A DNA stretch of 15,461 bases from CAZRUA01 sp964603125 (GTDB lineage: Bacteria > Bacteroidota > Bacteroidia > B-17B0 > Aurantibacillaceae), in the NCBI GenBank assembly GCA_964603125.1, contig CAZRUA010000086.1, positions 1 through 15,461 on the forward strand, in the 5' to 3' direction. Below are positions 1-6,925 of this stretch, piece by piece (the first letter of the stretch is position 1; every line of letters starts with the position of its first letter). The notes beneath the pieces are model-generated. The model was not told the origin of the DNA. It saw nothing but the letters and a program-made list of their open reading frames with translations, and did no database searches. The position numbers were made by a program, and so were the translations under genes.

Positions 1-203
1 GATACAATGTTGCTATATATTTTCAAAACACTATTATTTCTCTGTCACATTCATTCATAAGCTTTAAACAAGCGCTTATTGCGGTTAATTTGCGCAATTC
101 AAAACAAATCATTAAATTTATGATGGGTTTATTTGGTATTAATAATTATGCAAAATATGTTAAAGCAGGCTTAAGCATACTAAATGAGGATTTAATTCGT
201 TAA
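1..203 (+). CDS. C-terminal fragment of an unidentified protein
   Basis: A fully open frame enters from the left edge (first full codon at 3) and runs 66 codons to a TAA at 201-203; its start lies outside the window. The visible tail alternates hydrophobic and polar residues and ends in ...KAGLSILNEDLIR. I do not recognise a family. The stop lies only 12 nt before the ATG of the next plus-strand gene, so the two are very likely co-transcribed. Because that neighbour looks like a STAS/DUF7793-type protein, this one may also be part of a small regulatory or STAS-like pair, but that is inference from position only. Confidence is for the frame being coding, given the length without stops in AT-rich DNA and the tight spacing. 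Confidence 0.6.
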   Translation, partial: YNVAIYFQNTIISLSHSFISFKQALIAVNLRNSKQIIKFMMGLFGINNYAKYVKAGLSILNEDLIR

Positions 204-215
204 ATTTGTTAAACT

Positions 216-608
216 ATGGAGTCATTAAATGTAAAAACAGAAGTAGCCAATGTTAGCATGGATGCGAATGGAATTATATTGGTGAAAATTAACAGTTTTG
301 CAGTTGTTGATACGGAAGATGTATTGGATATTAATTTAGTTGTTCGCAGTTTATCAAACAACCAACCGGTGCTTAAATTAATTGATGCCCGAACCAATTG
401 GAAAATAGTACCAAGCGCCAAAGAGTTTGCTTTGGAACAAGATGCCTCCAACAAAACCATTGCACGCGCTATTGTTGTGCCAAGCCGACTAAAATCAACA
501 CTATATACTTTTTACAGGCAATTTCACAAAAGCAAATACCCTCAACGTTATTTTTGGGATTATGATACAGCCTACAATTGGTTGTTGAAATTAAAAGAGT
601 CTGCTTAA
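216..608 (+). CDS. STAS/SpoIIAA-like (DUF7793-type) small protein
   Basis: This is a 130-aa soluble protein with no signal peptide or membrane segment. The N-terminal half has the pattern of short strands seen in STAS-like folds (NVKTEVANVSMDANGIILVKI, then a strand ending VLKLIDART, then a helix and IARAIVVPS). The tail has an aromatic patch (FYRQF...YPQRYFWDYDTAYNWLLKL). From memory this order matches the small Bacteroidota STAS/SEC14-like proteins filed as DUF7793, whose function is not established. The start at 216 follows the upstream stop by 12 nt, which fits an operon. An open frame on the opposite strand at 209-460 is a shadow of this gene. Confidence 0.75.
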   Translation: MESLNVKTEVANVSMDANGIILVKINSFAVVDTEDVLDINLVVRSLSNNQPVLKLIDARTNWKIVPSAKEFALEQDASNKTIARAIVVPSRLKSTLYTFYRQFHKSKYPQRYFWDYDTAYNWLLKLKESA

Positions 609-636
609 AGAAAACTTTAATTGCTTTTGGGTAAAG

Positions 637-659
637 CATTTATTTCTCCAAAATAAATG
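637..659 (+). terminator. AT-rich hairpin at a convergent gene junction
   Basis: CATTTATTT (637-645) and AAATAAATG (651-659) form a perfect 9-bp stem with the loop CTCCA. It sits between the stop of the plus-strand gene (608) and inside the last codons of the minus-strand gene that ends at 640. Its position suits a terminator for the plus-strand pair. However, the stem has only one G-C pair at its base and is followed by a mixed T-rich stretch rather than a clean T-tract, so this is tentative. A second short hairpin (TGCTTT 622-627 with AAAGCA 633-638) lies just upstream. Confidence 0.3.
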
Positions 660-1272
660 TGTCTTTGTCTTGAACAAATATATTGTCGGGATATAATATT
701 AGCTTGTTTTTTGCAAATGTAATTTTTAGTGTATGAAACTGTGTTTTGCTACCATAATATATTAAGTCGGGGTCTGATATATTGCCAGTTGTCATCACAA
801 TTTTTTGCTTTGTAATAGGGTCAATAAATTTTGTGTCGATTAAAAACGATTTGTCTTCAATGCCTTTAATAAATACTGTTGTCTTTTCACCTTTTAATTG
901 AACAAAAGTCCAATTATGATTTTCTGATTTTACTTTGTATTTTAATGATGAGATTAAAGTGTCTTTTTGCGTGAAATAAAACCTAACACTATCTTTTACA
1001 TGATATCCCTTGTTGCAAGAAAAATGAACAATAGGTTGGAAGTTAAACTCATATAAAGTGTCATTCGTTTTCTTTATATGTCCTTTGTAAATAAAGTATT
1101 TGGAGTAGTCAAAATATTGTCCTTTTAAGTAACACGTTGAGTCGTTGAATAAATAAAATTTGCAAGAATATTTATTTGAAACATATGCTTCTTTATCCAC
1201 ACGATATATTTTTTGTCCGAACAATTGTATGGAAAGCAGTGAAAAAACTATTATTGTAAATGTCGATTTCAT
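640..1272 (-). CDS. secreted hypothetical protein
   Basis: This is a 210-aa protein with a clear N-terminal signal peptide: MKSTFTIIVFSLLSIQLFGQ, a charged start, a hydrophobic core and a cleavage-like FGQ. The rest is rich in short beta strands and Lys/Asp/Tyr (for example DSTCYLKGQYFDYSKYFIYKG) and has no further membrane segment, so it is probably a periplasmic or surface-exposed all-beta protein. I do not recognise a family. The ATG at 1272 is preceded on the minus strand by A-rich sequence. A TAAGTTTG that fits the Bacteroidota -7 box (TAnnTTTG) lies at 1291-1298, but no TTTG sits at the proper -33 distance, so a promoter is not claimed. It converges with the gene ending at 608. Confidence 0.7.
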   Translation of the reverse strand: MKSTFTIIVFSLLSIQLFGQKIYRVDKEAYVSNKYSCKFYLFNDSTCYLKGQYFDYSKYFIYKGHIKKTNDTLYEFNFQPIVHFSCNKGYHVKDSVRFYFTQKDTLISSLKYKVKSENHNWTFVQLKGEKTTVFIKGIEDKSFLIDTKFIDPITKQKIVMTTGNISDPDLIYYGSKTQFHTLKITFAKNKLILYPDNIFVQDKDTFILEK

Positions 1273-1406
1273 TTTTTTAAACTAGTACTTCAAACTTAGG
1301 CATGCACAAAAGTATTTCATTTCAATACACACATCGCTCTTACAGTAAATATAAGTATTTAGGGCAATATTTTGAATTTGATATTTAACAAAGGGATTAT
1401 TTTTCG

Positions 1407-1928
1407 TTATACGGTGTAAAACTCCTCGGGATATTTAACTATTCCGCTCACATTTTTAAGACCGTCCTCTATGAGTTCAATTCCCATAAATGCTTCTATT
1501 GGAACATCAAATGGCGATTTAATATTCCATCTATCTGTTGGTACAAAACCAAATTTTGGATAATAATGTTTATGGCCTAATACAATAACTGATTTATAAT
1601 GTAATTCTTTGGCTTTGTTAAGTCCAGCTTTGATTAATTGTCCGCCAATACCATTTTTTTGTAAGCTAGGTTTAACAGCCATTGGAGCAAGTGCTAAACT
1701 ATCAATTTCATTTTCTTTATTGTCTATTATTTTTATTTTAGTAAACAAAATATGCCCCACTATATTGTTATCTATTTCCGCTACAAGTGAAAGCTCAGGC
1801 ACAAAAGTTATCCCTTTTCTTAAAAGATTAACAAGTTTGGCTTCATTTTCTCTTTTGAAGGCTAGAGAATTTAATGCGTAAATGTTTTGTAAATCGTTTT
1901 TGTTTTCTTTTCTAATTATTAAATCCAT
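1407..1928 (-). CDS. GNAT family N-acetyltransferase (YhbS-like)
   Basis: This 173-aa protein is probably a cytoplasmic acetyl-CoA-dependent acetyltransferase; its substrate is unknown. The N-terminus MDLIIRKENKNDLQNIYAL is a typical GNAT opening. The middle has SLVAEIDNNIVGHILF (beta strand 3/4). The acetyl-CoA loop follows as LAPMAVKPSLQKNGIGGQLI, with the Q-x-x-G-I-G signature, then VLGHKHYYPKFGF, which is characteristic of the YhbS (COG3153) branch. I start at the ATG at 1926-1928. The same frame stays open up to 2075, but that extension runs through the palindromic intergenic element and adds nothing GNAT-like. The stop (1407-1409) lies within a CGTTATACGG sequence that resembles the GTTA core bordering other genes in this region, so it may be the leftmost cassette. 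That point is uncertain. Confidence 0.9.
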   Translation of the reverse strand: MDLIIRKENKNDLQNIYALNSLAFKRENEAKLVNLLRKGITFVPELSLVAEIDNNIVGHILFTKIKIIDNKENEIDSLALAPMAVKPSLQKNGIGGQLIKAGLNKAKELHYKSVIVLGHKHYYPKFGFVPTDRWNIKSPFDVPIEAFMGIELIEDGLKNVSGIVKYPEEFYTV

Positions 1929-1957
1929 TTTTGTTGATGTTTGTGTTTCGCAATGAA

Positions 1958-2090
1958 CACTAACGGAAAACGGCTTGGCGATGTGGCGGTTTTTAGCACA
2001 AATGTTCAATAGAATTATTGCTGTTAAAGCTAGCATAAATGTTTTATAGAAGCACTTCAGCCGCCATATTGCCAAACCGATGTTAGCGGT
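1958..2090. repeat. attC-like imperfect palindrome 1
   Basis: A core CACTAAC (1958-1964) at the left and GTTAGCGGT (2082-2090) at the right enclose long arms. The arm at 1971-1989 (CGGCTTGGCGATGTGGCGG) is complementary to 2061-2079 at 16 of 19 positions. The spacer is about 71 nt. The element separates the start of the GNAT gene from the stop of the next gene (2099), leaving 8 nt on that side. The overall form (TAAC core, long imperfect stem, central loop, GTTAG core, directly after a gene 3' end) is that of an integron attC site. The cores deviate from the classical RYYYAAC/GTTRRRY, so I call it attC-like only. Confidence 0.6.
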
Positions 2091-2098
2091 TCGTACAT

Positions 2099-2629
2099 TT
2101 ATATTCTAATTTCTGCTTCAAAAAAGTCTTTGTTGATGATTTTGTACTTGTTTTCAGCATACAAAATTATTTCATCTCTCATTTCCTGATAATCTTCAAT
2201 ATGCTTTTTCAACACTGTAGAATCGTCATAAATTTTCCCATATTTCTGTTTCGCTAAATCAGTCAATTTATCAATTTCATTCAATTTTAAATAAACTATT
2301 TCTGTCAATTTATATTTTTTATTTTCAATGCACTTTTCAAAGAGTTTGAATTGTTCAATATTGCCAATTAAAGAAGTAAATAAGTTTAAATGTCCTTCTG
2401 TAATTAAAGCTGTCCAAAATGGACACCAATATTCAGTAGGAATCAATTTCCCTTCATTCATAAAATTGTTTATTTCTTTCGCAATTGTAGATTCCCCTTT
2501 AAGAAATTCATTTCTTATTCTGTCGCTTGAAATTATATTAATCCTTTTATCAGAAACAATTGCTTGTTCTATTGGTTGGAATACAATCTCGGAAATAGGA
2601 AAACGAAATATCAATCTTATCTCTGTCAT
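2099..2629 (-). CDS. adenylate-kinase-like protein lacking the P-loop
   Basis: This 176-aa protein resembles a nucleoside monophosphate kinase in order and spacing. Residues 30-66 (RINIISSDRIRNEFLKG ... NNFMNEGKLIPTE) read like the adenylate kinase segment with ISTGDMLR and the GKLV-x-DE that follows it. Residues 89-98 (GNIEQFKLFE) sit where the family has DGFPRT-x-x-QA. DDSTVLKKHIEDYQEMRDEII near the end matches the DD...V..R...Y family ending. The Walker A loop expected at residues 8-15 is absent (FRFPISEI, no GxxGxGK). The arginine of DGFPR and that of the R-x-DD motif are also missing. Other frames of the same DNA do not restore a P-loop, and the start directly follows a palindrome. It is therefore probably a non-catalytic relative. 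It is bracketed by GTTAGCGGT (2082) and ACCGCTAAC (2651), as a cassette gene would be. Confidence 0.65.
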   Translation of the reverse strand: MTEIRLIFRFPISEIVFQPIEQAIVSDKRINIISSDRIRNEFLKGESTIAKEINNFMNEGKLIPTEYWCPFWTALITEGHLNLFTSLIGNIEQFKLFEKCIENKKYKLTEIVYLKLNEIDKLTDLAKQKYGKIYDDSTVLKKHIEDYQEMRDEIILYAENKYKIINKDFFEAEIRI

Positions 2630-2650
2630 TAGTACGTGTTGTTTTGTATG

Positions 2651-2881
2651 ACCGCTAACTTACTTATACGTTTAGTTTTTCAATCCTATCCATCAAAATC
2701 TCGCGGATATGACCCTATTTTTACTACTAACAAATATAAAACAATTGATGCACAAAGCAAAGGATTTAAAGCTGGTTTGATTAACTGCCACAGTTTATTG
2801 TTTTGGTAAAACTTTTTGTGAATAGGGGATAGGATGCAAATAAGATCTTGTTGGTGACATCTACTTCCGCCGCAGTTAAAC
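2651..2881. repeat. cassette-border element, copy A of a duplicated ~220-bp repeat
   Basis: It begins with ACCGCTAAC (2651-2659) and ends in GCCGCAGTTAAAC (2869-2881); the final GTTAAAC fits the classical GTTRRRY core. The interior from TAAC at 2656 to GCCGCAG at 2875 is repeated at 5799-6011, roughly 80% identical by eye, with indels. It has weak dyad symmetry, for example CCTATCC near 2687 against GGATAGG near 2828, plus a CATCAAAA / TTTTGTG arm. The next gene's stop lies 14 nt beyond the right core. A minus-strand open frame (2686-2883) runs through it. Codon differences between the two copies are mostly amino-acid changing (about 7 against 3 in the alignable stretch), so I treat it as noncoding. 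Confidence 0.6.
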
Positions 2882-2895
2882 ATTCCGTATCTCTT

Positions 2896-3513
2896 TTAGT
2901 ATATCAAACCCAAGCAACCTCTTTTTAACTGAATGCTTTTTTCGGTATTTGTGACTAGGTTAAAAGTATGTGATGTTTTGTCTTCAACCAAAGTTAGTGC
3001 ACTTGATTCAAATTTCAAATCATCATATAATGTTTCGGCTATTTGCAAAGTGTATTCTTTTTCTGATTCCTTTTCTATTATAGTAACAAAATAACGTGTT
3101 TTGTCATAAGTTCGTTTATAACCGCTATAAGGTTCTTTTTTATACATGTCAATTATTTTTCCGGTTAATACATAAGTTTGTGATTTGGATGGAATTTTGT
3201 TTATCATGTCAATACTTCCAACAATTCCCCAAGAAATAAACACAATGCTAAATAAGTGTATTAGAATTTTAACACCTATAGGAAGTTTTAAATACTCTTG
3301 ATGCTTGTAAAATACATCCAATACCAGATAACTGATTAAAATACTGAAGGGCAAAAAATAATAGTAGTAGTTATTTATAATAAAATCAAAGGAGTTAAGA
3401 ATCACAAATTTCGGACTAAAAATCATATCGCTAATTCCTACAACTACACATAAAAAGTAGAATGTGAAGAAAGGCCAAAACGCTTTCCTTGGAATTGTTT
3501 TGTTTGTTTGCAT
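2896..3513 (-). CDS. multi-pass membrane protein of unknown function
   Basis: This is a 205-aa protein with three predicted membrane helices: about residues 11-31 (FWPFFTFYFLCVVVGISDMI), 48-68 (YYYYFLPFSILISYLVLDVF) and 82-103 (VKILIHLFSIVFISWGIVGS). They are followed by a soluble C-terminal half of about 100 residues with alternating strands (TYVLTGKIIDMYKKE ... RYFVTIIEKESEKEYTLQIAE). The family is not recognised. The ATG at 3513 lies 8 nt after the stop of the upstream membrane-protein gene, so the two are almost certainly co-transcribed and may form a membrane pair. The stop lies 14 nt after the GTTAAAC core of the preceding repeat. Confidence 0.75.
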   Translation of the reverse strand: MQTNKTIPRKAFWPFFTFYFLCVVVGISDMIFSPKFVILNSFDFIINNYYYYFLPFSILISYLVLDVFYKHQEYLKLPIGVKILIHLFSIVFISWGIVGSIDMINKIPSKSQTYVLTGKIIDMYKKEPYSGYKRTYDKTRYFVTIIEKESEKEYTLQIAETLYDDLKFESSALTLVEDKTSHTFNLVTNTEKSIQLKRGCLGLIY

Positions 3514-3521
3514 ATAACTAA

Positions 3522-4460
3522 TTATTTGTCAAACATGCTTAAAAACTCTGCTAAGAATTTAAGGTGAGCTTTTCTTTCTTCTACCGAGTGATTAAAATAT
3601 TTTTCTTTGAGTTTAAATTCAAACATCTTAGTTCTAGGATAGAAATATCGCACTTTAAGATTAGCAGTGCCTTTTTCATTATTTAAATCAAAGCCAATAT
3701 CAAAATAATCTTTGTTAGCAATTAGTAATTTTCTGAACAAGGGATTTTCTAATTTGGATAAGATATTTTCTTCGCCCGATTTATAATAAATAACAATGTG
3801 TTCGTTTAAATCAGAAAATAAAGGGTTTAGTTTTTGATAACCTTTTTGATTAAAACCATAGTCATTTTCACTATTTTTCGAAACAATTTCAATATTTGTT
3901 TCAGTGTTATGATTTAGTTTAAGTTTGTAAACGAGGTAGTTTTTATAACGTTGGTAATTAGGATTATTTTTTTTCTCGGCAATTGTTTTAGTTGAGCGAA
4001 TTTCTTCACTTTTTTCAAAGTGCGAAACAGCCCAAGTATTATTGATAAGGCCCGTATAATAAAAATATAATTTGTGAAATGGTGTTTTTTTATCTTCTGG
4101 GATACCTTGTGTGGTTAATTGAATAGCTTTACCCATTAAAATAGCATCCGCTGTCATGGATTGAGCCAGTTTTAGTTCATAATTAATAAATGAAGTTACT
4201 AAAAATGCTGCACAAGTAAACGCAGCTAATGATGCGCCAATTAAGGTAGGTGGGGTAATGATAAATTTTTCATCTCTCCCCGGAAATGGCCAAATTAGCA
4301 ATAATATTATACCTAATAAAAAGATACCTGAATAACTTAATAGTTTGGCTTTTTTAGTTCGTAATTTCTTTTCAATTAATAGGGTTGAAATAATAGTAAA
4401 GAGAATACACGATACTACTGTAATTATTCCTCCAAATATAAGTTTATCGTCTTCTGTCAT
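3522..4460 (-). CDS. membrane-anchored protein with large soluble domain, unknown function
   Basis: This 312-aa protein has three hydrophobic segments in its first 95 residues: about 8-28 (IFGGIITVVSCILFTIISTLL), 40-60 (LLSYSGIFLLGIILLLIWPF) and 72-93 (TLIGASLAAFTCAAFLVTSFI). A soluble domain of about 210 residues follows. This begins KLAQSMTADAILMGKAIQLTTQGI and contains strand-rich, charged sequence (YLVYKLKLNHNTETNIEIV ... IGFDLNNEKGTANLKVRYFYPRTKMFEFKL). I do not recognise the family. It is the first gene of a two-gene unit with the membrane protein ending at 2896. About 190 nt separate it from the propeller gene to its right. Confidence 0.75.
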   Translation of the reverse strand: MTEDDKLIFGGIITVVSCILFTIISTLLIEKKLRTKKAKLLSYSGIFLLGIILLLIWPFPGRDEKFIITPPTLIGASLAAFTCAAFLVTSFINYELKLAQSMTADAILMGKAIQLTTQGIPEDKKTPFHKLYFYYTGLINNTWAVSHFEKSEEIRSTKTIAEKKNNPNYQRYKNYLVYKLKLNHNTETNIEIVSKNSENDYGFNQKGYQKLNPLFSDLNEHIVIYYKSGEENILSKLENPLFRKLLIANKDYFDIGFDLNNEKGTANLKVRYFYPRTKMFEFKLKEKYFNHSVEERKAHLKFLAEFLSMFDK

Positions 4461-4648
4461 AATTAATTTGACTTAAAAATAACAAAAATCATTTATAATT
4501 AAAAGCTAGTACTTTTATTGAAATACAATACTATATTCTTTGAGTTAATGAAGATATTTTTACCATTACATTAGTTACGAATAATCTAGACAACGGAACT
4601 TGATACGATTGCCAAAACATTGTTACCTGCATGTAGATTTGTTCATTT
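4461..4648. other. intergenic stretch with a GTTACC half-site
   Basis: This gap of 188 nt holds no gene that I can support. Near its right end GTTACCTGCAT (4622-4632) is matched in inverted orientation by ATTGCAGGTAAC at 5791-5802, on the far side of the propeller gene, so that gene is bracketed by a 9-10-bp inverted repeat. A convincing TAAC partner that would complete a palindromic site inside this gap is not visible. If an attC-like site exists here, it is degenerate. The remainder is AT-rich and probably carries the promoter of the membrane-protein pair. Confidence 0.3.
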
Positions 4649-5737
4649 CTATTCTCGATAAAATTTAAATGTTTTTCCGTCAAATTTACATAATTCTGTG
4701 CTTAAACTTTTGAACCAAATATTTCCTTCTTTGTCTTTTAAAATTCCTGTACAAAAAAAGTTTGATGCATTGGGTAATACTCCAATTTCAGTTGTGTAAT
4801 TGACAAACGTTTTGCCATCATAAAAAGTAACACCATCCTTTTTGCCGTTGTTAAACCACATTTTTTTGTTATTGTCTTCTACAATTGTAAATACCCAATC
4901 TTTTAATTCAATTGATGAAAATGGCTTGAAGGTTTTACCATCGTAAATATACAACATTGGTTTGTGCCTAGTGTTAAACCAAACATCGCCATTGCTGGTT
5001 TGCATCAATGGCCGAACCCATTCAATACTGTCAACATTATAATGATTTAATTTTTTTCCGTCATAACAAAACAAGCCATCTGTTCCTCTACCTCCAAACC
5101 AAATTTTCCCCGATTTATCTTCAATAATTGATTCAGGTCCAAAAATTTGTCCATCCGAAATTGCATAACCAGTATTGTTTTGCACTCCATCGTTCTCGGT
5201 GAAATGAGAGTAATTAGTGCCATCAAATTTGTAAATACCTTTTTGATTGCCAAACCAAAAATTTCCTTTGCTATCTTGTAAAATGCAGTTGATATAATTT
5301 GCAATGTTAGCAAATGCTTTGTTACTGGTTTTGGTGTAATTTAAATTTCCGGTAATTGTTGGGATTGTGATAATAGAAAATTTTCCATTCTCATAAGTAG
5401 TAATGCCATCAGCAGTAGCCAACCATATTTTTCCCTTATTATCTTCTAAAATTGATAAAACTCTATTATTGCTCAACCCGTCTTTTTCTTTGTAGTTGTT
5501 GAATTTATTTGTTGCAGGATTAAAAACTGTTACACCAATTGAATCACAAAACCAGATATTGCCATTATGGTCTTGGATGATTGATTGGCTTGTTTTAGGC
5601 TGAATTATTGTCATACTAGCAACTAGAATTTCCTCTTGCGATGTTGTTTTCACTTGACCATTGCAAGAAGTAAAAAAGTTTAATAAAATTGTCAACCAAT
5701 AAAATTGAAATAGTGTCTGATGTTTATTGAAATTCAT
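4649..5737 (-). CDS. seven-blade regulator-type beta-propeller lipoprotein
   Basis: This 362-aa protein starts with a lipoprotein signal peptide (hydrophobic FYWLTILLNFF, then TSC with Cys25 as the lipidation site). It then carries seven repeats of the two-component-regulator propeller type (Reg_prop). The seven repeat signatures are GNIWFCDS, GKIWLATA, GNFWFGNQ, GKIWFGGR, GDVWFNTR, KKMWFNNG and GNIWFKSL. Most are followed by a (Y/F)DGK-(K/T)F-type strand. In Bacteroidota this domain usually forms the periplasmic sensor of hybrid two-component systems. Here it stands alone, with no histidine kinase or DNA-binding domain, and is tethered to a membrane by lipid. Ligand and partner are unknown. 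Inverted GTTACCTGC / GCAGGTAAC sequences flank the gene. Confidence 0.85.
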   Translation of the reverse strand: MNFNKHQTLFQFYWLTILLNFFTSCNGQVKTTSQEEILVASMTIIQPKTSQSIIQDHNGNIWFCDSIGVTVFNPATNKFNNYKEKDGLSNNRVLSILEDNKGKIWLATADGITTYENGKFSIITIPTITGNLNYTKTSNKAFANIANYINCILQDSKGNFWFGNQKGIYKFDGTNYSHFTENDGVQNNTGYAISDGQIFGPESIIEDKSGKIWFGGRGTDGLFCYDGKKLNHYNVDSIEWVRPLMQTSNGDVWFNTRHKPMLYIYDGKTFKPFSSIELKDWVFTIVEDNNKKMWFNNGKKDGVTFYDGKTFVNYTTEIGVLPNASNFFCTGILKDKEGNIWFKSLSTELCKFDGKTFKFYRE

Positions 5738-5798
5738 TTTTTAAAAGTTAAATTATTGGAGTCAGTGTAAAGTTAGCAGTGTCTCTGGCAATTGCAGG

Positions 5799-6011
5799 TA
5801 ACTTACTTATACCTTTAGTTTTTTAGTCCTATCCATCAAAATACTACTGATATGACGGTATTTTACTACTAACAAATATAAAACAATTGCAGCACAAAGC
5901 AAAGGAATTAAAGCTTGTTTGATTGACTGACAGGGTTTATTGTTTAGATAAAATTTTTTGTGAATAGGAGGTAGGTAGTAAATAAGGCTTTGTTGGTGAT
6001 TTACGCCGCAG
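5799..6011. repeat. copy B of the duplicated ~220-bp repeat
   Basis: It starts TAACTTACTTATAC at 5799 and ends GCCGCAG at 6005-6011, like copy A at 2656-2875. Shared blocks include ATCCATCAAAAT-type sequence, TACTACTAACAAATATAAAAC and GTGAATAGG. Just to its left, GTTAGCAG (5772-5779) and GCAGGTAAC (5794-5802) form a back-to-back pair of cores. Just to its right it runs directly into the core GGCTAAC (6013-6019) of the next palindrome. The 426-nt gene-free stretch 5738-6163 therefore consists of the promoter side of the propeller gene, this repeat, and attC-like palindrome 3. A short minus-strand open frame (5807-6046) crosses it and is not credited as a gene. Confidence 0.6.
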
Positions 6012-6162
6012 CGGCTAACAAAGGCTGAAAATTGATTAAAGTACAAATTTACTACAACTGCCGAAAAGAATTTGGTAAAGTTGGGATGCCTTACAGCAGC
6101 TATATGCAGCCGGTTGTTCTTTCATTAAGCCCCATTTGCGGCAATACATTTGTTGGCTGCTG
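6008..6162. repeat. attC-like imperfect palindrome 3
   Basis: CAGCGGCTAACAAA, starting at 6009, pairs in inverted orientation with TTTGTTGGCTGCTG, ending at 6162, with two substitutions. The cores are GGCTAAC (6013-6019) and GTTGGCT (6152-6158). Inside, TGCCGAAA near 6060 faces TTTGCGGCA near 6137, and a GCAGCTATATGCAGC-like dyad lies near the centre (6096-6110), so a long interrupted hairpin is plausible. The stop codon of the next gene is at 6164-6166, one base beyond the palindrome. Its position and form are the same as palindrome 1, though the sequence is different. Confidence 0.55.
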
Positions 6163-6163
6163 T

Positions 6164-6910
6164 TTATTTTTTGCATACTATACAAATATCATCGAAGGCA
6201 AAGCAAATTCCGCAATACTTTATCATATCATTGATGTACTTTACATAAGTATCATAATACTTCACGTTGTGTTCTTTTATTAGATAGTTACATACAGCTA
6301 CTTCAAAAATCATTACATCGTTATTTCCTAAAATAAAAAGTTCATCACCGCTGGTTATGCCATACTCATCTTCCTTTAATAATTTTTGCTCAAGCTCATC
6401 CATAACATTGTCAACCTCCATTATAACTTTCACATTCTTTCCGAGTTCTTCAATTTCGGCTTTAGAAATTTCTTTGTATAGAAAACTATAAATTTCGTGA
6501 ATAAAATCCCGGGTCACAACTACCGAACCTTCGCTCACGTTCAATTCACTTTTTACGGATGCCCCAGTACGTCTGTACCCTAAATGATAATTTAGTCTGT
6601 CTGAATAAATATAAGTCCATATGCCATGTGGAATAGTAAATGGAAATTTATACATCCAGTTAGTAGGTAGTGATTTTACTTCGTCTTTCCAGTTTTGGTA
6701 ATCTTTTATAGCCTCCAAGGTTGTGTTATATTCAACAAAACGTTTTGGGACATTGAATTTCCAATCAGAGTAAATTGCCGAGATAGTTTTAATGGAGTTC
6801 TCAAAACTGTATGTTGATGAATCCAAGGCGACTGCTTTCGCCTTATTATAAGAATCAAGTAATTCTTTAGTGTTGATTATTAATTTTGTATTTAAAGGGT
6901 CTTTGAACAT
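6164..6910 (-). CDS. hypothetical protein, cassette-like gene
   Basis: This is a 248-aa soluble protein with no signal peptide or membrane helix, mixed alpha/beta in appearance. Notable stretches are NWKDEVKSLPTNWMYKFPF, HGIWTYIYSDRLNYHLGYRR and the acidic GITSGDELFILGNNDVMIFEVAVCNYLI. It has a Cys-rich end (YCGICFAFDDICIVCKK, four Cys in the last 16 residues) that could bind a metal or form disulphides. The family is not recognised. The gene is bracketed by GTTGGCTGCTG (6152-6162) and ATGGCAGCTAAC (6921-6932), inverted copies of one another with one or two differences. A GGAG at 6913-6916 is on the wrong strand to act as its ribosome site. Confidence 0.75.
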   Translation of the reverse strand: MFKDPLNTKLIINTKELLDSYNKAKAVALDSSTYSFENSIKTISAIYSDWKFNVPKRFVEYNTTLEAIKDYQNWKDEVKSLPTNWMYKFPFTIPHGIWTYIYSDRLNYHLGYRRTGASVKSELNVSEGSVVVTRDFIHEIYSFLYKEISKAEIEELGKNVKVIMEVDNVMDELEQKLLKEDEYGITSGDELFILGNNDVMIFEVAVCNYLIKEHNVKYYDTYVKYINDMIKYCGICFAFDDICIVCKK

Positions 6911-6925
6911 AAGGAGTTAAATGGC

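Noticed and set aside
1929..2075. N-terminal extension of the GNAT gene to 222 aa
   Set aside because: It would be translated through the attC-like palindrome; the GNAT fold begins at the ATG at 1928.
2686..2883. Minus-strand 65-aa open frame in repeat copy A, similar to the one at 5807-6046 in copy B (shared IHKKFY...LLCA.IVLYLLVVK)
   Set aside because: Similarity follows from the DNA repeat itself. Differences between the copies are mostly amino-acid changing, ends of the frames do not correspond, and the elements lie in gene-border position.
6032..6283. Plus-strand 83-aa open frame
   Set aside because: It covers the palindrome and the antisense of the 248-aa gene, with no protein-like features.
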